Below are positions 49,298 through 58,465 of a DNA stretch of 64,000 nt, piece by piece. Origin of the DNA: Streptomyces cinnabarinus (GTDB lineage Bacteria; Actinomycetota; Actinomycetes; Streptomycetales; Streptomycetaceae); NCBI RefSeq assembly GCF_027270315.1, contig NZ_CP114413.1:7564001-7628000 (forward strand), read 5' to 3'. The position numbers and the translations under genes are program-made. The notes under the pieces are model-generated. The model was not told where the DNA came from, made no database searches, and saw nothing but the letters and a program-made list of their open reading frames with translations. Position 1 is the first letter of the stretch; every line of letters starts with the position of its first letter.

Positions 49298-49516
49298 GTG
49301 CCGGATGCTATCCGCCGCTCCGCGCGGCCGATCATCGAGGTCGACGCGGTTCCGCCAAACCCGTACAACCCGAATAGTTCGTAAAGGCGGCACAGGTGGG
49401 GCAGGAGCGGTCCCGCACATGACCACGTCATGCTTCATCGATCACAAAGTGCTCGAAAATAGCTGACTTCTGTTCAGTTCCATGGACCGGAGCGGCTCGT
49501 TACCAACACTCGACTC

Positions 49517-50029
49517 GTGGTGACAATCGAGCGCAAGGGTGGCGACCGGACGATGGAGAACCACGGGCGTGGGGCCGCCCCACGCCCATCAGGCGACCCA
49601 CTGCCCTACGAGGGCGTGTGGCGATTCACCGCCTCCGCCGTCGACGCGTCCGTCCCGCAGGCGCGGCACGCCGTGAGGGATCTGCTGTACCGCCAGCGGG
49701 TGCCCCTGACGGACGACCAGGTGCATGGTCTGCTGCTGATCGTCTCGGAGCTGGTCACGAACGCCGTCCGGCACGCGGCGCTGCTGTCCCCGATGCTCGC
49801 CGTGGAGGTCGCCGTGGGCGCCGAGTGGGTGCGGGTGTCCGTGGAGGACAACCACCCCTACCGCCCGACCGCCCTGGAGGCCGACCACGGCCAGACCGGC
49901 GGGCGCGGGCTGCTGCTGGTGCGCGAGGTGGCCAAGGAGTGGGGCGGTGTGTGCGACGTCGAGCACACCGCGAGCGGCGGCAAGGTGATCTGGGCCGCCC
50001 TGCCGCTCAGACCCGCGCACGTGCCGTAG
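49517..50029 (+). CDS. Anti-sigma factor-like ATP-binding protein (RsbW/HATPase_c)
   Basis: 170 aa from a GTG at 49517, or 158 aa from the ATG at 49553, which has AAGGGTGG about 10 nt upstream. The GHKL/HATPase fold shows its N-box LLIVSELVTNAVRHA, the D-box VSVEDNHPYRP and the G-loop GGRGLLLVREVAKEWG. Stand-alone proteins of this size are serine kinases/anti-sigma factors of the RsbW/SpoIIAB kind, abundant in Streptomyces. No anti-anti-sigma factor or sigma gene is adjacent, so it is an orphan. The 219-bp upstream gap shows no clear operator. Confidence 0.85.
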   Translation: MVTIERKGGDRTMENHGRGAAPRPSGDPLPYEGVWRFTASAVDASVPQARHAVRDLLYRQRVPLTDDQVHGLLLIVSELVTNAVRHAALLSPMLAVEVAVGAEWVRVSVEDNHPYRPTALEADHGQTGGRGLLLVREVAKEWGGVCDVEHTASGGKVIWAALPLRPAHVP

Positions 50030-50043
50030 CAAGGGTCACCGAC

Positions 50044-50637
50044 TCACCAGCCGGCCGACGGGCCCGTCAGTTCACGCACCGCGGGGCGGGCCGCGTCCAG
50101 CACCGTCATGAACCAGGACGAGAAGGTGTCCTTGGCGTGCCGCTCCGCGAGCTCCCCGGGCGTCACGAAGGCGGTGTCCCCGACCTCCTCCGGGTCCGGC
50201 CGCAGCGGTGACTGCACCAGGCCCACGAAGAGGTGGTTGTACTCCTGCTCCACCAGCCCCGAATCCGGGTCCGGGTGGTTGTAGCGGACCGTGCCCGCCT
50301 CCGCCATCAGCGACGGCGAGACCCCGAGCTCCTCGTACGTCCGCCGGGCCGCCGCCGCGAACGGCGCCTCGCCCGGGTAGGGGTGGCCGCAGCAGGTGTT
50401 GGACCACACGCCGGGGGAGTGGTACTTGCCGAGCGCCCGCTGCTGGAGCAGCAGCCGGCCCCGCTCGTCGAAGAGGAACACGGAGAAGGCGCGGTGCAGC
50501 CGCCCCGGCGGCTGATGGGCGGCGAGCTTCTCCGCGGTGCCGATCGTCACACCGTTCTCGTCGACCAGTTCGAGCAAAATCTCCGCTGCGGTGCCGTTCG
50601 ACGGAGTGTGCGTCGCGGCGGCAGGTGTGATCGGCAT
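50044..50637 (-). CDS. idi: Isopentenyl-diphosphate delta-isomerase, type I
   Basis: 197 aa from the ATG at 50637 (GAAGG 6 nt upstream); an ATG two codons earlier is possible. Nudix fold with the type I isomerase residues: the active Cys in WSNTCCGHPYPGE, the Nudix stretch ARRTYEELG, and the Glu/His-rich EYNHLFVG that binds metal. It interconverts IPP and DMAPP, feeding all terpenoid pathways including the hopanoid genes 10 kb downstream. From memory it corresponds to SCO6750 in S. coelicolor. Confidence 0.92.
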   Translation of the reverse strand: MPITPAAATHTPSNGTAAEILLELVDENGVTIGTAEKLAAHQPPGRLHRAFSVFLFDERGRLLLQQRALGKYHSPGVWSNTCCGHPYPGEAPFAAAARRTYEELGVSPSLMAEAGTVRYNHPDPDSGLVEQEYNHLFVGLVQSPLRPDPEEVGDTAFVTPGELAERHAKDTFSSWFMTVLDAARPAVRELTGPSAGW

Positions 50638-50823
50638 ACCCATCCTTCACATCGGTTGTGCGCCCCAAGTGTGCCGCACGAATCCGGCACTCCCGGCAGT
50701 TGATCGTGCCCGGCGCGGCGACGGCGGAACCCTGGCGCCGTCCGGCTGTGGGAGTGAAGACGCGGCCGTGCGCCGGACCGCTGCGCTCCGGTACCGACCG
50801 GTGCTTTTTCGGCGGCCGCGGCC

Positions 50824-51762
50824 TCAGTGGCAGAGCCGCGCCTCGTGCTCGGCGTGCCCGCTCGGCTCCAGCTGGAAGGTGCAGTGCTCCACGTCGAAGT
50901 GGTCGCCGAGGCAGCCCTGCAACTCGTGCAGCATCTTCTCGTGGCCGATGGCGCTGAGCACCTCGGAGCTGACGACCACGTGCGCGGAGAGCACCGGCAT
51001 CCCGGAGGTGATGGTCCAGGCGTGCAGATCGTGGACGTCCTCGACACCGTCGAGCGCCAGTATGTGGGCCCGTACCTCGGTCATGTCGACGCCCTTGGGC
51101 GCCGCCTCCAGCAGCACGTCGAGGGTCTCGCGGAGCAGCTTGACCGTGCGCGGCACGATCATCAGGCCGATGAGCAGCGAGGCGATCGGGTCGGCCGCCT
51201 GCCAGCCCGTCATGAGGATCACCACGGCGGAGATCAGCACCGCGACCGAGCCCAGCGCGTCGGCGGCCACCTCCAGGAACGCCCCGCGGACGTTCAGGCT
51301 CTCCTTCTGGCCGCGCATCAGCAGGGTGAGCGAGATCATGTTCGCCACCAGGCCGATCGCGCCGAACACGATGGTCAGCCCGCCCTCGGTGGGGACCGGG
51401 TCGATGAACCGCTGGATCGCCTCGTACAGGACGTAGCCGCCGACGCCGAGCAGCAGCAGACAGTTGGCGAGCGCGGCGAGGATCTCGGCGCGGGCGAACC
51501 CGAAGGTGCGGTTGCCGGTCGCCGGACGGCTCGCGAAGTGGATCGCCAGCAGCGCCATGGCGAGCCCCACCGCGTCGGTCGCCATGTGCGCGGCGTCCGC
51601 GATCAGCGCGAGGGAGTCGGCGACCACACCGCCGACGATCTCCACCACCATCACGGTGAGCGTGATCGCCAGCGCGACGCGCAGTCTGCCGCGGTACGCC
51701 GAGGTCGCCGTACCCCCGCCGTGACCGCCGTGGGCGTGTCCGTGATCGTGCCCAGCCCCCAT
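50824..51762 (-). CDS. Cation diffusion facilitator (Zn/Co/Cd efflux, CzcD-like)
   Basis: 312 aa. The His-rich N-terminus (MGAGHDHGHAHGGHGGG) likely binds metal. Six membrane helices are visible. The family's HxxxD transport site is DAAHMATDAVGL in helix 2, and the other half site lies in the ADALGS helix. The C-terminal cytoplasmic domain (about 80 residues) has the VEDVHDLHAWTI dimer motif. It exports divalent cations in exchange for H+ or K+. No metal-responsive regulator is adjacent. The upstream 135 bp has no clear promoter besides the galE terminator hairpin. Confidence 0.91.
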   Translation of the reverse strand: MGAGHDHGHAHGGHGGGTATSAYRGRLRVALAITLTVMVVEIVGGVVADSLALIADAAHMATDAVGLAMALLAIHFASRPATGNRTFGFARAEILAALANCLLLLGVGGYVLYEAIQRFIDPVPTEGGLTIVFGAIGLVANMISLTLLMRGQKESLNVRGAFLEVAADALGSVAVLISAVVILMTGWQAADPIASLLIGLMIVPRTVKLLRETLDVLLEAAPKGVDMTEVRAHILALDGVEDVHDLHAWTITSGMPVLSAHVVVSSEVLSAIGHEKMLHELQGCLGDHFDVEHCTFQLEPSGHAEHEARLCH

Positions 51763-51857
51763 GGAAAGCCGCCTCCTGTCATCGCTTCCGGATCACAGTG
51801 AACTACGGGTGGGGGGTATCAGGCAACGCGGCACTGAACACCGTTGTCATGTGCTTT

Positions 51858-51882
51858 GACCTGCGGAAACGTTCCGCAGGTC
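51858..51882 (-). terminator. Hairpin terminator after galE
   Basis: GACCTGCGGAA (51858-51868) and TTCCGCAGGTC (51872-51882) form a perfect 11-bp stem with a 3-nt loop, 16 bp past the galE stop on the minus strand. It also lies upstream of the CDF gene and could be a terminator or an operator. Confidence 0.65.
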
Positions 51883-51897
51883 ACAGCGCCCGGCCGA

Positions 51898-52863
51898 TCA
51901 TCCGCCGTGGTGCCGCTGCCACCCTCGCCAGGCGGACTCGACCATCTCTCGAACCGGGCGGGACGCGGTCCAGCCCAGCTCCTCGGTGGCCCGCGCGGCC
52001 GAGGCGACGGCACGCGGCGCGTCCCCGGGGCGGCGCCCCTCCACCACCGGCGGCCGGGTGTGCCCGCTGACCTCCCCGATGACGTCGATCAGTTCCCGCA
52101 CGGAGACGCCCTCGCCGCGGCCGACGTTGACGGTGAGGTCGCCGCTCAGGCCGGACAGGCGCCGGGCGGCCGCGAGATGGGCCTCGGCGAGGTCGGCGAC
52201 ATGGATGTAGTCGCGCACGCAGGTGCCGTCCGGCGTCGGATAGTCGTCACCGAAGATCCGTGGGGCCTCGCCCCGGGTCAGCCGGTCGAAGACCATCGGC
52301 ACGATGTTGAACACACCCGTGTCGGCCAGCTCGGGCGCCGCCGCCCCGGCCACGTTGAAGTAGCGCAGGCAGACCGTGGAGATCCCGTGGGCCGCGCCGG
52401 CCGCCCGGACCAGCCACTCGCCGGTGAGCTTGGTCTCGCCGTACGGGTTCACCGGCGCGCACGGGGTGTCCTCGATGATGAGGTCCACATCCGGGTTGCC
52501 GTAGACCGCGGCCGAGGAGGAGAACACCAGCCGCCGGACCCCCGCCTCGGCCACCGCGTCCAGGAGCGTGGCCAGACCGCCCACGTTCTCCCGGTAGTAC
52601 CGGGTCGGCTGGGCCACCGACTCGGCGACCTGCTTGCGCGCGGCGAGATGGACCACACCGGTCACCGCGTGGTCCGCGAGGACCCGCTTGAGCAGTTCGC
52701 CGTCGAGCGAGGAACCCCGGACCAGCGGCACCCCGACCGGCAGCCGCTCGGGCACCCCGGCCGAGAGGTCGTCCAGCGCCAGCACGCGCTCCCCGGCTTC
52801 GCTCATGGCCCGCGCCACGTGTGCCCCGATGTACCCGGCCCCGCCTGTGATCAGCCATGTCAT
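51898..52863 (-). CDS. galE: UDP-glucose 4-epimerase
   Basis: 321 aa, an extended SDR. The NAD motif is WLITGGAGYIGAHVARAM (residues 3-20). VVHLAARKQVAESV and the active-site Ser and YGETK (YxxxK) are intact (NPYGETKLTGEW). The C-terminal RPGDAPRAVA segment fits UDP-sugar binding. It interconverts UDP-glucose and UDP-galactose; other UDP-hexose epimerisations are possible. It lies 276 bp upstream of, and divergent from, the phospho-polyol operon, so it may supply sugar donors to it. The promoter gap contains a GTTATC-C-GATAAC dyad at 53033. Confidence 0.92.
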   Translation of the reverse strand: MTWLITGGAGYIGAHVARAMSEAGERVLALDDLSAGVPERLPVGVPLVRGSSLDGELLKRVLADHAVTGVVHLAARKQVAESVAQPTRYYRENVGGLATLLDAVAEAGVRRLVFSSSAAVYGNPDVDLIIEDTPCAPVNPYGETKLTGEWLVRAAGAAHGISTVCLRYFNVAGAAAPELADTGVFNIVPMVFDRLTRGEAPRIFGDDYPTPDGTCVRDYIHVADLAEAHLAAARRLSGLSGDLTVNVGRGEGVSVRELIDVIGEVSGHTRPPVVEGRRPGDAPRAVASAARATEELGWTASRPVREMVESAWRGWQRHHGG

Positions 52864-53032
52864 GGTGGCTCACCCTATGCTCCGGCCCCACCGCCGAAAG
52901 AAATGCGCTGAATGTCCGCTCTGGGGGCGCAGTTTGTGGGCCGGGCCCCGTTTCCCCGATGATGATCGCGGCAGAGGTGAGTGCGAACCGTGTCGATCCG
53001 GCCGTGAAACGGGCGGTGAACGCCGCGTTCCC

Positions 53033-53045
53033 GTTATCCGATAAC
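53033..53045. promoter_or_regulatory. Dyad between galE and the phospho-polyol operon
   Basis: GTTATC-C-GATAAC is a perfect palindrome 95 bp upstream of the TTG start at 53140 and about 170 bp upstream of galE. It is the only AT-rich dyad in the 276-bp gap, so it is a candidate operator for either gene. Confidence 0.4.
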
Positions 53046-53139
53046 CTCTGCCGACATGCCGCCCGGGTGCCGCGGACTGGGGCGCCCCACCATGTCAATG
53101 ACCGGCGCCAGCGCGTCGGCACCCAGGGAGTGAGTTCGG

Positions 53140-54933
53140 TTGTCGACCGCCATCCTCACCGGTCAGCCGGTTCCCGGCTCGTCGATCGAGGCCGAGCTGC
53201 GCTCCCTCGGCTTCGACGTCCGGGCCGCCGCCGACGCCGCTGAGGCAGAGACGCTGCTGGCCCAGGTGGACAGCCGGGAGCGGGTCGCCGTGGTCGACGC
53301 CCGCTTCGTCGGCCATGTGCACGCGCTGCGCCTCGGACTGACCGACCCCCGCTTCCCGCTCGCCGCGATCCCCGGCGCCGTCACCGCCCAGCCCGCCGCC
53401 CGGCAGGCGCTGACCCGGGCGCTGGCCCGCGAGAACTCCACCGCCGGCACCACCCTCGTGGACAGCCTCGCCGACCGGCTCGTCGAGGCCCTCGACACCG
53501 AGGTGCACCGCCCCGAGCTCGGCAGCCTGGTCGCGGAGGTCCCCGCCGACCCCCAGGCCCGCAACGAGGCCCGGCAGGCCGTCGCCGCCGTCGACGACGA
53601 GGCCATACGCCTGAAGTCGGCGGTCAAGGCCCGCGACGGCTTCTTCACCACGTACTGCATCAGCCCGTACTCCCGCTACATCGCGCGCTGGTGCGCCCGC
53701 CGGGGCCTGACCCCGAACCAGGTCACCACCGCCTCCCTGCTCACCGCGCTCATCGCGGCGGGCTGCGCGGCCACCGGCACCCGCGGCGGCTTCGTCGCGG
53801 CCGGTCTGCTGCTGATCTTCTCCTTCGTGCTGGACTGCACCGACGGCCAGCTCGCCCGCTACTCCCTTCAGTACTCCACGCTCGGCGCCTGGCTGGACGC
53901 CACCTTCGACCGGGCCAAGGAGTACGCCTACTACGCGGGCCTCGCCCTCGGCGCCGCCCGCGGCGGCGACGACGTCTGGGCCCTGGCCCTCGGCGCGATG
54001 GTCCTCCAGACCTGCCGGCATGTCGTGGACTTCTCCTTCAACGAGGCCAACCACGACGCCACCGCCAACACCAGCCCCACCGCCGCCCTCTCCGACAAGC
54101 TGGACAGCGTCGGCTGGACGGTCTGGGTGCGCCGCATGATCGTCCTGCCGATCGGCGAGCGCTGGGCGATGATCGCCGTCCTGACCGCGTTCACCACCCC
54201 GCGGATCACCTTCTACGCCCTGCTCGTCGGCTGCGCCTTCGCGGCGACGTACACCACCGCGGGCCGCGTCCTGCGCTCCCTGACCCGCAAGGCACGGCGC
54301 ACCGACCGGGCCGCCCAGGCGCTCGCCGACCTCGCCGACTCCGGACCGCTCGCCCAGGCCCTGGCGAAGGCGCTCAAGGACCACGCGCGCAAGCTGCCCG
54401 GCTTCGCCGCCCCCGCCGTCGCCCTCTTCGGCGGCCTCGTGCTGGTCGCCACCGCCGCGTTCACCGACTTCGGCGGACCGTGGCCGGTGCTCGGCGCCCT
54501 CGTCTACGCCGTTACCTCGGCCCTCGCCGTCGCCCGCCCGCTCAAGGGCGCCCTCGACTGGCTGGTGCCGCCCTTCTTCCGGGCGGCCGAGTACGGCACC
54601 GTCCTCGCCATCGCGGCCAACGCGGAGGTGAACGGAGCCCTTCCTGCGGCTTTCGGCCTGGTGGCCGCCGTCGCCTACCATCACTACGACACGGTGTATC
54701 GCATCCGCGGCAACGCCGGAGCGCCGCCGGCCTGGCTGGTGCGCGCCGTCGGGGGGCACGAAGGACGGACCCTGCTCGTCACCGTCCTGGCCGCGGTACT
54801 CACCGCCTCGCAGTTCACGGTCGCGCTCACGGCTGTCGCCGTGGCCGTGGCCCTGGTGGTGCTCGTCGAGAGCATCCGCTTCTGGGTGTCCGCAGGGGCG
54901 CCCGCCGTACACGATGAAGGAGAACCCGCATGA
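53140..54933 (+). CDS. CDP-alcohol phosphatidyltransferase with extra N-terminal domain
   Basis: 597 aa from a TTG at 53140 with GGGAG about 10 nt upstream. Residues 1-150 are a soluble alpha/beta-looking domain (FDVRAAADAAEAETLL; VDARFVGH), resembling a degenerate nucleotidyltransferase-like unit. From about residue 172 the CDP-alcohol transferase core begins, with the full catalytic motif at 232-257: D232, D235-G236, A239-R240, G249, D253, D257. Several further membrane segments follow. It transfers a phospho-alcohol from CDP-alcohol to a lipid or polyol acceptor. The stop overlaps the nucleotidyltransferase start (ATGA). It is first in a seven-gene surface-polymer unit. Confidence 0.88.
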   Translation: MSTAILTGQPVPGSSIEAELRSLGFDVRAAADAAEAETLLAQVDSRERVAVVDARFVGHVHALRLGLTDPRFPLAAIPGAVTAQPAARQALTRALARENSTAGTTLVDSLADRLVEALDTEVHRPELGSLVAEVPADPQARNEARQAVAAVDDEAIRLKSAVKARDGFFTTYCISPYSRYIARWCARRGLTPNQVTTASLLTALIAAGCAATGTRGGFVAAGLLLIFSFVLDCTDGQLARYSLQYSTLGAWLDATFDRAKEYAYYAGLALGAARGGDDVWALALGAMVLQTCRHVVDFSFNEANHDATANTSPTAALSDKLDSVGWTVWVRRMIVLPIGERWAMIAVLTAFTTPRITFYALLVGCAFAATYTTAGRVLRSLTRKARRTDRAAQALADLADSGPLAQALAKALKDHARKLPGFAAPAVALFGGLVLVATAAFTDFGGPWPVLGALVYAVTSALAVARPLKGALDWLVPPFFRAAEYGTVLAIAANAEVNGALPAAFGLVAAVAYHHYDTVYRIRGNAGAPPAWLVRAVGGHEGRTLLVTVLAAVLTASQFTVALTAVAVAVALVVLVESIRFWVSAGAPAVHDEGEPA

Positions 54934-55682
54934 TCGGCCTCGTGCTGGCGGCCGGCGCCGGACGGCGTCTGCGCCCCTACACCGACAGCCTTCCCAAGGC
55001 TCTGGTGCCGGTGGGCCCCGCGGGCATAGAGGGCGAACCCACGGTTCTCGACCTGACCCTCGCCAACTTCGCCGAGATCGGTCTCACCGAGGCCGGGATC
55101 ATCGTCGGCTACCGCAAGGAAGCCGTGTACGAGCGCAGGGAGGCGCTGGAGGCCAAGTACGGCCTCAAGCTCACCCTCATCGACAACGACAAGGCCGAGG
55201 AGTGGAACAACGCCTACTCCCTGTGGTGCGGACGTGACGCCCTCAAGGACGGCGTGATCCTCGCCAACGGCGACACCGTCCACCCGGTCTCGGTCGAGAA
55301 GACGCTGCTCGCCGCCCGCGGCGACGGCAAGCGGATCATCCTCGCCCTCGACACCGTGAAGTCCCTCGCGGACGAGGAGATGAAGGTCGTCGTCGACCCC
55401 GACAAGGGCGTCACGAAGATCACCAAGCTGATGGACCCCTCCGAGGCCACCGGCGAGTACATCGGCGTCACCCTCATCGAGGCCGACGCCGCCCCCGAGC
55501 TGGCCGACGCCCTGAAGACGGTCTGGGAGACCGACCCGCAGCAGTTCTACGAGCACGGCTACCAGGAGCTCGTGAACCGCGGCTTCAAGATCGACACGGC
55601 GCCGATCGGCGACGTTCAGTGGGTGGAGATCGACAATCACGACGATCTCGCCCGCGGACGGGAGATCGCGTGCCAGTACTGA
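54930..55682 (+). CDS. Nucleotidyltransferase (sugar/polyol-phosphate cytidylyltransferase-like)
   Basis: 250 aa. NTP-transferase fold with the nucleotide loop IGLVLAAGAGRRLRP at the N-terminus, LPKALVPV, and the metal-binding DGVILANGDTVHP and DNHDDL segments. This subset resembles the inositol- or glycerol-phosphate cytidylyltransferases that make CDP-alcohol donors. It is placed directly after a CDP-alcohol transferase (4-bp overlap, GAAGGAG site) and before the dehydrogenase, so it probably activates the polyol phosphate that the transferases use. A glucose-1-phosphate type substrate is an alternative. Confidence 0.85.
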   Translation: MIGLVLAAGAGRRLRPYTDSLPKALVPVGPAGIEGEPTVLDLTLANFAEIGLTEAGIIVGYRKEAVYERREALEAKYGLKLTLIDNDKAEEWNNAYSLWCGRDALKDGVILANGDTVHPVSVEKTLLAARGDGKRIILALDTVKSLADEEMKVVVDPDKGVTKITKLMDPSEATGEYIGVTLIEADAAPELADALKTVWETDPQQFYEHGYQELVNRGFKIDTAPIGDVQWVEIDNHDDLARGREIACQY

Positions 55683-56731
55683 CCCGGCTGATCCCCTCGC
55701 CGGTCGTCGTGGACATCCGCCCGGGTGCCCTCGACGACCTGGGCTGCGTGCTCGCCGACGAGCGGGTCTCGCACTCCGGCAAGCTCGCCGTCGCCGTCAG
55801 CGGCGGCTCCGGCGCCCGGCTGCGCGAACGGCTCGCCCCCTCGCTGCCCGGCGCCAGTTGGTACGAAGTCGGCGGCGGCACCCTCGACGACGCGGTCCGG
55901 CTGGCCGGTGCCATAAAGGCCGGCCACTACGACGCGGTCGTCGGACTCGGCGGTGGCAAGATCATCGACTGCGCCAAGTTCGCCGCGGCACGGGTCGGCC
56001 TCCCGCTGGTCGCCGTACCGACGAACCTCGCGCACGACGGACTGTGCTCGCCCGTCGCCACCCTCGACAACGACGCGGGCCGCGGCTCCTACGGTGTGCC
56101 CAACCCGATCGCGGTCGTCATCGACCTCGACGTCATCCGGGAGGCTCCGGTGCGCTTCGTGCGCGCCGGGATCGGGGACGCCGTCTCCAACATCTCCGCC
56201 ATCGCGGACTGGGAGCTGGCCAACCGCGTCAAGGGCGAGAAGATCGACGGCCTGGCCGCCGCCATCGCCCGGCAGGCCGGCGAGGCGGTGCTCCGCCACC
56301 CCGGCGGCATCGGCGACACCGACTTCCTCCAGGTCCTCGCCGAGGCCCTGGTGCTCAGCGGCATCGCCATGTCGGTGTCGGGCGACTCCCGCCCGTCCTC
56401 CGGCGCCTGCCACGAGATCAACCACGCGTTCGACCTGCTCTATCCCAGGCGCGCCGCCGCCCACGGCGAACAGTGCGGACTGGGCGCGGCCTTCGCGATG
56501 TACCTGCGCGGAGCCCACGAGGAGTCGGCCTACATGGCCGAGGTGCTGCGCCGGCACGGGTTGCCGGTACTGCCGGAGGAGATCGGCTTCAGCACGGAGG
56601 AGTTCGTCCGTGCCGTGGAGTTCGCCCCTCAGACCCGGCCCGGCCGCTACACGATCCTCGAACACCTCGACCTGACAACCGACCAGATCAAGGACATCTA
56701 CACCGACTATGTCAAGGCCATCGGTAGCTGA
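55670..56731 (+). CDS. Iron-containing alcohol dehydrogenase, glycerol-1-phosphate dehydrogenase-like
   Basis: 353 aa from the GTG at 55670, which overlaps the upstream gene by 13 bp. NAD-binding loop GLGGGKIIDCAKFAA; VPTNLAHDGLCSPVA follows. Metal ligands are in GIGDAVSNISA (Asp), SGACHEINHAFD (His) and RAAAHGEQCGLG (His). This pattern matches sn-glycerol-1-phosphate dehydrogenases (EgsA/AraM) better than classical ADH or dehydroquinate synthase. It would reduce DHAP to glycerol-1-phosphate, giving a polyol phosphate for cytidylylation by the previous gene. The stop overlaps the next gene by 23 bp. Confidence 0.85.
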   Translation: MPVLTRLIPSPVVVDIRPGALDDLGCVLADERVSHSGKLAVAVSGGSGARLRERLAPSLPGASWYEVGGGTLDDAVRLAGAIKAGHYDAVVGLGGGKIIDCAKFAAARVGLPLVAVPTNLAHDGLCSPVATLDNDAGRGSYGVPNPIAVVIDLDVIREAPVRFVRAGIGDAVSNISAIADWELANRVKGEKIDGLAAAIARQAGEAVLRHPGGIGDTDFLQVLAEALVLSGIAMSVSGDSRPSSGACHEINHAFDLLYPRRAAAHGEQCGLGAAFAMYLRGAHEESAYMAEVLRRHGLPVLPEEIGFSTEEFVRAVEFAPQTRPGRYTILEHLDLTTDQIKDIYTDYVKAIGS

Positions 56732-57488
56732 ACTCCGTCCGGTCGTCCACCCCGCGGGGGTGAAGGACCGGCGCAGCGGTGAGCACTGGATGGGACGCCT
56801 CTACATGCGTGAGGTGTCCCTGCGGGTCGACCGCTACCTGGTCAACACCAGGGTCACGCCCAACCAGCTCACGTACCTGATGACCGTCTTCGGTGTGCTC
56901 GCGGCCCCGGCACTGCTCGTGCCGGGGATCCCGGGCGCCGTGCTCGGCGTGGTCTGCGTGCAGATGTACCTGCTGCTGGACTGCGTCGACGGCGAGATCG
57001 CACGCTGGAAGAAGCAGTACTCGCTCAACGGCGTCTACCTCGACCGGGTCGGCGCCTACCTCACCGACGCCGCCGTCCTCGTCGGCTTCGGGCTGCGCGC
57101 CGCCGATGTGTGGGGCAGCGGCCGGATCGACTGGCTGTGGGCCTTCCTCGGCACGCTGGCCGCGCTCGGCGCCATCCTGATCAAGGCCGAGACCGACCTG
57201 GTCGGCGTCGCCCGGCACCAGGCCGGCAAGCCCCCGGTCCAGGAGGCGGCGTCCGAGATGCGCTCCTCCGGTATGGCCCTGGCCCGCAGGGCCGCCGCCA
57301 TGCTCAAGTTCCACCGCCTCATCCTCGGTATCGAGGCATCCCTGCTGATCCTCGTACTGGCCTTCGCCGACCAGGCCCGCGGCGACCTCTTCTTCTCCCG
57401 GCTCGGCGTCGCCGTGCTCGCCGGCATCGCGCTGCTCCAGACCCTGCTGCACCTGGTCTCCATCCTCGCGTCGAGCAGGCTGAAGTGA
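56709..57488 (+). CDS. CDP-alcohol phosphotransferase family protein with altered motif
   Basis: 259 aa with about six membrane helices. The CDP-alcohol motif starts normally at D91, D94-G95, A98-R99 and G108, D112, but the final Asp expected at 116 is Ala (DRVGA). That last Asp is the catalytic base in characterised members, so activity may be reduced, use another residue, or be partner-dependent. A soluble N-terminus (HPAGVKDRRSGEHWMGRLYM) precedes the core. It overlaps both neighbours (23 bp upstream, GTGA downstream), so it is surely co-translated with the operon. The partner transferase at 53140 has an intact motif. Confidence 0.85.
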   Translation: MSRPSVAELRPVVHPAGVKDRRSGEHWMGRLYMREVSLRVDRYLVNTRVTPNQLTYLMTVFGVLAAPALLVPGIPGAVLGVVCVQMYLLLDCVDGEIARWKKQYSLNGVYLDRVGAYLTDAAVLVGFGLRAADVWGSGRIDWLWAFLGTLAALGAILIKAETDLVGVARHQAGKPPVQEAASEMRSSGMALARRAAAMLKFHRLILGIEASLLILVLAFADQARGDLFFSRLGVAVLAGIALLQTLLHLVSILASSRLK

Positions 57489-58369
57489 GCGCGCCCATGA
57501 AGGTCGGCGCGGTGATCATCACCATGGGCAACCGCCCCGACGAACTCCGCGCCCTCCTCGACTCGATCGCCAAGCAGGACGGCGACCGCGTCGAGGTGGT
57601 CGTCGTCGGCAACGGCTCACCGGTGCCGGACGTCCCCGAGGGCGTCCGCACGATCGAGCTGCCCGAGAACCTCGGCATCCCCGGTGGCCGCAACGTCGGC
57701 ATCGAGGCCTTCGGTCCCAGCGGCCGTGACGTCGACATATTGCTGTTCCTCGACGACGACGGACTGCTCGCCCAGCACGACACCGCCGAACTCTGCCGCC
57801 AGGCCTTCGCCGCCGACCCCGAGCTCGGCATCATCAGCTTCCGCATCGCCGACCCCGAGACCGGCGAGACCCAGCGCCGCCACGTGCCCCGGCTGCGCGC
57901 CAAGGACCCGATGCGCTCCTCCCGGGTCACCACCTTCCTCGGCGGCGCCAACGCCGTCCGCACCCGGGTCCTCGCCGAAGTCGGCGGACTCCCGGACGAA
58001 TTCTTCTACGCACACGAGGAAACCGACCTGGCATGGCGGGCCCTCGACGCGGGCTGGATGATCGACTACCGGTCCGACATGGTGCTGTACCACCCCACGA
58101 CTGCCCCTTCCCGGCACGCGGTCTACCACCGCATGGTCGCCCGCAACCGGGTCTGGCTGGCCCGCCGCAACCTCCCCGCGCTGCTGGTCCCGGTCTACCT
58201 GGGCGACTGGCTGCTGCTCACCCTGGTGCGCCGCCCCTCGCGGCCCGCGCTCAGGGCCTGGTTCGGCGGTTTCCGGGAGGGCTGGACCAGCCCGTGCGGA
58301 CCCCGCAGGCCGATGAAGTGGCGTACGGTGTGGCGGCTGACCCGGCTGGGCCGCCCTCCTGTCATCTGA
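57485..58369 (+). CDS. Glycosyltransferase family 2
   Basis: 294 aa from the GTG at 57485 (GTGA overlap). GT-A fold: VGAVIITMGNRPDELRALL, nucleotide-binding NGSPVPDVP, the metal-binding LLFLDDDGLL motif, and FLGGANAVRTRVLAEVGGL with the catalytic-base region FYAHEETDLAWR. The C-terminal RNRVWLARRNLPALLVPVY segment suggests membrane association, as in rhamnosyl/galactofuranosyl-type polymer enzymes. It probably adds a sugar to the lipid or polyol intermediate before export. It lies between the transferases and the exporter genes. Confidence 0.9.
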   Translation: MSAPMKVGAVIITMGNRPDELRALLDSIAKQDGDRVEVVVVGNGSPVPDVPEGVRTIELPENLGIPGGRNVGIEAFGPSGRDVDILLFLDDDGLLAQHDTAELCRQAFAADPELGIISFRIADPETGETQRRHVPRLRAKDPMRSSRVTTFLGGANAVRTRVLAEVGGLPDEFFYAHEETDLAWRALDAGWMIDYRSDMVLYHPTTAPSRHAVYHRMVARNRVWLARRNLPALLVPVYLGDWLLLTLVRRPSRPALRAWFGGFREGWTSPCGPRRPMKWRTVWRLTRLGRPPVI

Positions 58370-58465
58370 CAAGCTGCACTGAACGCACAGGAGGTCCACA
58401 CCCAGACCTCAGGTACACGGCATGCCCGCACAGGCTGCGCATCCCGAAGACGAAAGTTTCCACCA

